Assembly: GCA_038527485.1 (NCBI GenBank)
Contig: JBCBFT010000010.1
Span: 1 to 64,000, forward strand
DNA length: 64,000 nt
Reading direction: 5' to 3'
From: JALEFZ01 sp038527485
Lineage (GTDB): Bacteria; Bacteroidota; Bacteroidia; J057
The notes beneath the pieces are model-generated. The model saw only the letters and a program-made list of their open reading frames with translations, searched no databases and was not told the DNA's origin. Below are positions 59,684 to 64,000 of this stretch, in pieces. A program made the translations under genes and the position numbers. How positions within the stretch are numbered: position 1 is the stretch's first letter; every line of letters starts with the position of its first letter.

Positions 59684-59731
59684 AAGTCAGACAGGGTATA
59701 CATCTTGTATGCTGTCTGACTTTTATCTTTT
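59684..59731 (+). terminator. Intrinsic terminator
   Basis: An 11-bp stem AAGTCAGACAG/CTGTCTGACTT, with further pairing inside (TATAC/GTAT), is followed by TTATCTTTT. It ends the lipoprotein gene. Confidence 0.85.
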
Positions 59732-59737
59732 GATGGG

Positions 59738-60259
59738 CTAGCGTCTGATATCAATCACCTCAGGAAAGTACCCACGTGAATTCAGCCATTTCTCTAAAGC
59801 TGCTCCTGTACCTGCATTCCAGGGGCGTACTTTTTCGATGGGTACCTCTCGATAATCAGCAATCTCCTCAGGATCGATTTTGATCTCCCCCTCATGCGCC
59901 GTCACATGATAGATCATCAAGATCTGGTTGCGACGAGCAAAAGGATATAGCCCCAAAAATTCTCCGATTGTTCCTTCCAATCCAATTTCCTCCTTTACTT
60001 CTCGCAAAATAGCCTCCTCTGGCGACTCTATTTTCTCCAAAAAGCCTGTGACCAATCCATAGAAATGCTTGGGCCAACCAACATTTTGGATTAATACCAC
60101 ATGACCCTTTCGCTCTACGACTGCTCCCACTACGGGAGTCGGATTGTCCCAGTGGATCCAGCCACAGGAGGGATTGGGACAGACCTTTCGCATCATACCT
60201 CCTCGCTCTCCTTCTGTCAGCGGTGTTGCACACACGGGGCAAAATTGAAACTTATGCAT
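59738..60259 (-). CDS. Nudix hydrolase with zinc ribbon
   Basis: 173 residues from the ATG at 60259 (MHKFQFCPVCATPL); an ATG at 60277 would lie further inside the previous gene. A zinc ribbon with CPVC and CPNPSC (residues about 7-32) precedes a Nudix domain with the complete box GFLEKIESPEEAILREVKEE (then IGL). The layout resembles NudC-type NAD(H) pyrophosphatases but is shorter, lacking the N-terminal domain. It probably cleaves a nucleoside diphosphate linked to another group. It is the last gene of the TetR-led unit; its start overlaps the DUF1569 gene by 8 bases. Confidence 0.88.
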   Translation of the reverse strand: MHKFQFCPVCATPLTEGERGGMMRKVCPNPSCGWIHWDNPTPVVGAVVERKGHVVLIQNVGWPKHFYGLVTGFLEKIESPEEAILREVKEEIGLEGTIGEFLGLYPFARRNQILMIYHVTAHEGEIKIDPEEIADYREVPIEKVRPWNAGTGAALEKWLNSRGYFPEVIDIRR

Positions 60260-60824
60260 CGGTCTTGGCTTTGGCACTCATGTCGGTTTCCATCAGACCA
60301 AATTGAGCAAAGTGATGGATGATGTGCTTGTGATGAAAACGCTCCCATAAAGGCAAAGTCAAGGGACCAAAGGCAGGATGCATGATCACGGGAGGCTCGG
60401 CATGCTGGGCATCCTTGTGAAAAGCATAAAACTTCTGGATACTTTCTAAAAATACCTTCTTAGCAGCATCCAGATGCTCGAATTTTAAGTCCTGTAGTTG
60501 ATCCCCCATCATAGGTGCTTTAGTGCCTTGGCGAAACATCTTATCCTTTCTTAGGATGAAAGATTGAGCCTTTTCCAGTTTATCCTCTGGCACAAAAGAC
60601 TGGAGCCCTAGATCCTTTCGCGAGATGTAGATGATACTAGATACGTGTTCGAGCATGTGCTGGGGCGTCATCTTACCCCATTGGCGAGGCGTATCGGCTG
60701 TCAACTGGGACAAGAAAGCAGGGGTTGTCTCCGTCAGAAACTCCTCTGAGGGAATCTGCATGGCTTCGGATTGACTTTTAGGTAGCGTCATATGCGTGTA
60801 GTTGATAGATAATCGTGATTGCAT
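60252..60824 (-). CDS. DUF1569/DinB-like protein
   Basis: 190 residues with the DinB-like pattern of the DUF1569 group: PRQWGKMTPQHMLEHVSSII, HPAFGPLTLPLWERFHHKHI, then IHHFAQFGLME at the end; conserved His residues could bind metal. The start codon overlaps the stop of the DUF4442 gene by one base (TGATG), so the two are translated together; an internal ATG at 60791 is an alternative. It is the third member of this superfamily in the window. The function is unknown. Confidence 0.8.
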   Translation of the reverse strand: MQSRLSINYTHMTLPKSQSEAMQIPSEEFLTETTPAFLSQLTADTPRQWGKMTPQHMLEHVSSIIYISRKDLGLQSFVPEDKLEKAQSFILRKDKMFRQGTKAPMMGDQLQDLKFEHLDAAKKVFLESIQKFYAFHKDAQHAEPPVIMHPAFGPLTLPLWERFHHKHIIHHFAQFGLMETDMSAKAKTDA

Positions 60825-61354
60825 CAGGTAGTAGTTTTTTCCACTTTAGACACCCGACGCTGTTTCTTTTCTTTATAATGCTTCTTGTCTGCGATGTAGA
60901 TCGTTTTTTCTATGCGGCAGACAGCTTTATTCTTTTCATTGATCCATGTGGCGACAAAGGTACGATCGACCTCCTTATGCTCACGAACAGCCTCTTTGAT
61001 TTCTGCAACTTCTTCAGGCTTGATGAGAAAGTGTGCACGTATTTTTCCTGTACCAGGGCGTAGAAAACGGATATGTGCAGACTTATCCCAAACGATGTAG
61101 TCTTTCCCCAAAATATTGAATAGCTGAATCATGTAGATGGGGTCCGAGCCGCTGAACATGGCCCCTCCAAAAATTGTCCCCACATAATTGCGTGTTTTGA
61201 GGTTGAGTTTCATGGAAACGTGCGCCTCATGCCAGTCTCCCGAAAGAAATCTGAGCCAGCTTCCCGTACCTCTGATAGGGGGGAGGATGTTGTAGATCAA
61301 ACGAAACCAAAGGGTGCGTCTTGATTCTTGCTTATCTGTGGAGAATATTTTCAT
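60824..61354 (-). CDS. DUF4442 hotdog-fold protein (thioesterase-like)
   Basis: 176 residues. Its pattern (FRLIYNILPPIRGTGSWLRF, then EAHVSMKLNLKTRNYVGTIF, GGAMFSGSDPIYMIQLFNIL, SAHIRFLRPGTGKIRAHFLI) is typical of DUF4442, a hotdog-fold family close to acyl-CoA thioesterases. This suggests action on fatty acyl thioesters, without proof. It lies 20 bases after the TetR gene and overlaps the next start, so it is probably under TetR control. It is cytosolic, with a basic C-terminal tail (KKHYKEKKQRR). Confidence 0.84.
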   Translation of the reverse strand: MKIFSTDKQESRRTLWFRLIYNILPPIRGTGSWLRFLSGDWHEAHVSMKLNLKTRNYVGTIFGGAMFSGSDPIYMIQLFNILGKDYIVWDKSAHIRFLRPGTGKIRAHFLIKPEEVAEIKEAVREHKEVDRTFVATWINEKNKAVCRIEKTIYIADKKHYKEKKQRRVSKVEKTTT

Positions 61355-61374
61355 AAAAAGAGTAAATGTGCGGC

Positions 61375-61947
61375 TTATCCCTCAGTAAAAATCTGATCGA
61401 TCCTGTCCAAAGCTTGTAGAAAGAACTGAGGATCTTTGTATAACTGCATGAGCATGAGTCCTCCTTGTATGTCCTGCACACTTCGATGTGCCATGATACG
61501 AGAATCTTCTTCAGGCAATTGCTCGGCAAAGATTTGCGCCAATGCCAAAATCATTTCTTCGAAATAGCTCCTAACCGCAGGTAAGAATTTGGGTTCCTCT
61601 GGAATAAAAGCTGTTTCTAAAGCAGTTAGTCCCATGATACAACCCCCTTGCTGATTCATGAAGATGCGCTCGAGCTTGGCTCTGATTTTGCTCCAGCGTG
61701 TGCCAGACGATGAGCCTTCCTGATAAGCGATCTGGAAAATCCGTTCATCAAAATAGTCTCTCACAGCCTGGATCACCTCGGTCATGAGTTGCTCCTTGCC
61801 ATCTGGGAAATAGTAGTAAAAATGAGATTTGGGGATGTCACAGGCCTTGGAAAGGTCTCCAATGCTTGTATTGTAATATCCTTGCTGTCGAAAAAGCTGC
61901 ATGGCTTGAACGATCAGCTTCTCTTTAGATGTCTTTTGTGCAGGCAT
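61375..61947 (-). CDS. TetR family transcriptional regulator
   Basis: 190 residues. The N-terminal helix-turn-helix is typical (KEKLIVQAMQLFRQQGYYNT, SIGDLSKACDIPKSHFYYYF), and the C-terminal ligand domain is of the TetR_C type found with lipid or redox genes (GGCIMGLTALETAFIPEEPK). It is the first gene of a four-gene unit with DUF4442, DUF1569 and Nudix genes, so it probably represses itself and them. The palindrome AACGATCGTT lies 14 bases before its start and fits a TetR operator. The ligand is unknown; the hotdog-fold neighbour suggests an acyl compound. Confidence 0.92.
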   Translation of the reverse strand: MPAQKTSKEKLIVQAMQLFRQQGYYNTSIGDLSKACDIPKSHFYYYFPDGKEQLMTEVIQAVRDYFDERIFQIAYQEGSSSGTRWSKIRAKLERIFMNQQGGCIMGLTALETAFIPEEPKFLPAVRSYFEEMILALAQIFAEQLPEEDSRIMAHRSVQDIQGGLMLMQLYKDPQFFLQALDRIDQIFTEG

Positions 61948-61954
61948 AACAAAT

Positions 61955-61975
61955 TTGTCGAACGATCGTTAAATT
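61955..61975. promoter_or_regulatory. Probable TetR operator
   Basis: The perfect 10-base palindrome AACGATCGTT (61961-61970) lies in a slightly longer A/T-flanked dyad, 14 bases before the TetR start, where bound repressor would block the promoter. Confidence 0.65.
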
Positions 61976-62284
61976 ACGAAAATTCAAGCAAAGATTCCAA
62001 ATACGGATAGGGAATATAATATAAGAAACGGCTGGTAGTCTAGTAGATGGAAGATTCCCTTTACCAAACTAAGTGCCAAAAATAACTATTTGTAATGTTG
62101 GGGTATTTTTTGTCTTAAAAATATTTTTTCGGTTCGATGTTTGTAACATTCCAGCGTAACCCACAAACGCCAGTATAGATTTAGTAGAGATCACCAAACA
62201 CCCAATGATTTCTACACTCTAGCCTCTGCCTGATATGTCCAGCAGAGACTGAGAGGATTTGTTTGCATCTTCAATGCTTGAATT
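61976..62284. other. Leader and promoter region of the T9SS cargo gene
   Basis: A/T-rich. Two TTTGTAAxxTT sequences (near 62089 and 62141) resemble each other. I see no gene or RNA here. Confidence 0.3.
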
Positions 62285-63379
62285 ATGAAAACTGTCCAAA
62301 TTGTAGTTTTGCTCTTGTTATCCACTTCTTATTTGTTTGGACAAAAAAGTGTACAGCCCAACCTTACACAGACGCAGTCGGAGACTTCCGAGTACCAGGC
62401 CTCAAAAGGTGCCTTTTTCTATTTATTTTCAGATTATCAGACGCCGTTCCAGCCATTGACAGGAGGAATTTCTGTCAACGAAGGAAGAACATGGGATGAC
62501 CCTATGATCGTGATCCCCCTGGGTTTTTCGTTTAGATTTTTCGAAGCTACTGTAGATACCCTGTACCTCAGGCCACTTGGAGGTGGTTTGGCATTGGTAC
62601 ACGATACGACTACCAAGGGAGTTGCTCCTGTCATGATGCTTTATGATGTAAACTTGGCAGATCGGGCGCTTGATGTGCTACCTCTTGTCGGTATGCAGGG
62701 ATCCGAATCTCCAATTTCGTATCTGACCACAGGAGAGAAGGGGGCACGCATCTGTACCATAGAGTTCCAAAATGCAGGATTTAGAGGAGATGTATATGAC
62801 AACTTTCAATCTGTAGACCATGTAACCTTCCAGATCAGACTCTTTGAGGAGCAAGACATCATTGAGTTGCACATGGGAGAGGCACAAATCTCACAGCCTC
62901 AGCTAGCTTATGATGGCAAAAGTGGGCCTTCTATTGGTCTCATGCCCGCATTTGATTTCAATACTGAGCTTATGGTAGAGCCTGGTCTATGGGTCATGGG
63001 ACTTCCTTATGTACCTATGGCAGTGATCTCTGATACAGCTACGCAGATCAGGGGTGATGTACCAGCGAATCATGTGTATCGTTTCGATCGAGAAGCAAGA
63101 AATGATCCGAATACGCCCGATACACCGACGAATATAGAGGAGACAGATCCTACATTTGCCAGCTATCCCAATCCTGCACAAGACTACCTTCAAGTCAGTT
63201 GGAGTGGGGCTCAAGGTGTCGTCCAAGCGCAAGTGCTGAACATGCAAGGACAGCCTGTCCTCAGCCAGCAAATCACGACAAAAGGAAGCTTGAATGTCTC
63301 GGATTTGAGTGCAGGTATGTACATCCTCAAGTGTCAAGACAAGGAACACACAATCTATACACGATGGATGAAAAGGTAA
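62285..63379 (+). CDS. Secreted protein with T9SS sorting domain
   Basis: 364 residues. The signal peptide is MKTVQIVVLLLLSTSYLFGQ. Residues 35-270 form a beta-rich part of no family I can name; relatives in Bacteroidota carry similar blocks such as GFSFRFFEATVDTLYLRPLG and FQIRLFEEQDIIELHMGEAQ, recalling jelly-roll or PKD-like domains. The last 80 residues are a type A T9SS C-terminal domain (ASYPNPAQDYLQVSWSGAQG to DLSAGMYILKCQD), so the protein is exported by the Por system and anchored or released at the surface. It is a single gene, convergent with the next one. Confidence 0.88.
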   Translation: MKTVQIVVLLLLSTSYLFGQKSVQPNLTQTQSETSEYQASKGAFFYLFSDYQTPFQPLTGGISVNEGRTWDDPMIVIPLGFSFRFFEATVDTLYLRPLGGGLALVHDTTTKGVAPVMMLYDVNLADRALDVLPLVGMQGSESPISYLTTGEKGARICTIEFQNAGFRGDVYDNFQSVDHVTFQIRLFEEQDIIELHMGEAQISQPQLAYDGKSGPSIGLMPAFDFNTELMVEPGLWVMGLPYVPMAVISDTATQIRGDVPANHVYRFDREARNDPNTPDTPTNIEETDPTFASYPNPAQDYLQVSWSGAQGVVQAQVLNMQGQPVLSQQITTKGSLNVSDLSAGMYILKCQDKEHTIYTRWMKR

Positions 63380-63434
63380 GACGAAGCTAACCGAAGGCTC
63401 TGCTAAGAGGGTTACTTCCCATTTCATCATCCAT

Positions 63435-64000
63435 CTAACGTTTTTTTTGCCTCATTTTCCATTTTCGAAACCAGCCCCACGCATACCTACGAGATAGGCT
63501 AGCGGTGGGGCCACTTTCTTGGTAGGCTTTGTCCAACGCTGTGATGCGATAGGTGTACTTGCGAAAGTTTTTGAGGTTTTTATCCACAAAGATATTCCCA
63601 GTATCAGGAAGCACGGCATAAAGGAAGGCACCTGTAGCGTCTGGCACCGTTTGGCCCTCCGCTCTGTAGATTGCATAATATCGAATGGTACCACTTGGTG
63701 GAGCATCCCATTGTAGTTCGATTCCTTCCACACGTGGGCGAATGCGAAAATCTGAGGGGAGAAGAGGGGGGAAAGAGGGTGTATACTGAGAAATAGGGAG
63801 AAGGGCAGGATGTGCGTAAAGACTTTTTCGAATGGAGTCTGTGACCGAGAGCGGGTTTTCCTTGAGGAATTGGGAGCGGAAAAAGATGCTACCAGGGACT
63901 TCTTGCGCACGCAATAGCCGAATCTGATCGGGGAGTTCTGAGGGATCATCCCATCGCTTGTCGCTGTTATTACCCACCTTGTAAACCGCATGACCTATAT
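63435..64000 (-). CDS. GHL10-type family 10 glycosylhydrolase, C-terminal part (cut by window edge)
   Basis: The frame is open to the window edge, so the N terminus is missing. The visible 188 residues match the end of the glycosyl-hydrolase-like GHL10 family (formerly DUF187): AVYKVGNNSDKRWDDPSELP, then GSIFFRSQFLKENPLSVTDS and ALLPISQYTPSFPPLLP. A fibronectin type III-like domain follows (VEGIELQWDAPPSGTIRYYA to KYTYRITALDKAYQ). Such enzymes are exported and act on glycans. The frame reads smoothly from the edge (GHAVYKVGNN), so no frameshift is seen. Convergent with the T9SS cargo gene. Confidence 0.82.
   Translation of the reverse strand, partial: IGHAVYKVGNNSDKRWDDPSELPDQIRLLRAQEVPGSIFFRSQFLKENPLSVTDSIRKSLYAHPALLPISQYTPSFPPLLPSDFRIRPRVEGIELQWDAPPSGTIRYYAIYRAEGQTVPDATGAFLYAVLPDTGNIFVDKNLKNFRKYTYRITALDKAYQESGPTASLSRRYAWGWFRKWKMRQKKR

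Noticed and set aside
1..64000. tRNA, rRNA, insertion sequences, integrases, prophage genes
   Set aside because: I looked for T-loop GTTCGAATC-type sequence, CCA ends, transposase motifs and phage proteins on both strands and found none.

Overview
The window looks like chromosomal DNA of a Bacteroidota bacterium, probably an environmental cytophagoid or saprospiroid type; I cannot place it more finely. The evidence is the type IX secretion (T9SS) material (two cargo proteins with C-terminal sorting domains at 20363-21955 and 62285-63379, and the T9SS regulator PorX at 46529-48100), many short lipoprotein signals ending in a lipobox Cys, a LytS/LytTR pair, the ECF42 sigma/DGPF cassette, and starts that mostly lack a Shine-Dalgarno sequence. 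I found no rRNA, tRNA, CRISPR array, insertion sequence or prophage gene. The region reads as ordinary chromosome with some unusual proteins and several small repeat families.

Layout. 1-6.2 kb (minus strand): S41 peptidase-like protein, membrane AraC regulator, a membrane/ACT fusion, a GH25 lysozyme lipoprotein, a DUF1835 protein and a small membrane protein. 6.2-10.9 kb: a sugar transporter carrying a ~375-residue repeat domain inserted between membrane helices 9 and 10, and a membrane protein whose CHAT protease-like domain lacks both catalytic residues. 11-15.7 kb: Crp-type regulator, TPR protein and gyrA. 16.3-29.1 kb: trmB, metK, lipoproteins, a subtilase with a T9SS tail, an L-serine dehydratase alpha chain, WG-repeat and TPR lipoproteins, hemL and hsp20. 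29.4-34.5 kb (minus): DUF1801, a coiled-coil secreted protein, tsaE-ald and lytS-lytR. 35-42.2 kb: DUF2147 protein, then an RND efflux operon whose TolC-like protein has an ABC substrate-binding-like domain at its N terminus. 42.4-46.2 kb: DinB/DUF1569 protein, SRPBCC protein, and the DGPF-DUF1569-ECF42 cassette. 46.5-51.5 kb: porX, then a TPR-AAA ATPase translationally coupled to a TPR membrane protein. 51.6-58.4 kb: thioredoxin-like lipoprotein, HD phosphohydrolase, SH3-domain lipoprotein, acyltransferase, recG and a GxxExxY gene cut off from its start codon by one extra A. 58.9-64 kb: lipoprotein, a TetR-DUF4442-DUF1569-Nudix operon with a clear operator, a T9SS cargo protein and the 3' end of a GHL10-type glycosidase.

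Non-coding structure. Three dispersed palindromic repeat families are present: a 105-bp family (4566-4670 and 19449-19553), a 76-98-bp family with co-varying ends (6057-6132 and 34530-34627), and a CCAC/GTGG family (26-bp tandem array at 16871-16982, single copy at 27111-27134). There is also a triple TCCCGAG hairpin cluster (48540-48640), a C-rich 21-bp minisatellite (58442-58740), and two candidate small RNAs ending in intrinsic terminators (around 2942-3035 and 29275-29400). About fifteen intrinsic terminators can be seen.

The best candidates for something undescribed are the transporter insertion, the inactive CHAT membrane protein, the substrate-binding/TolC fusion and the two longer repeat families.
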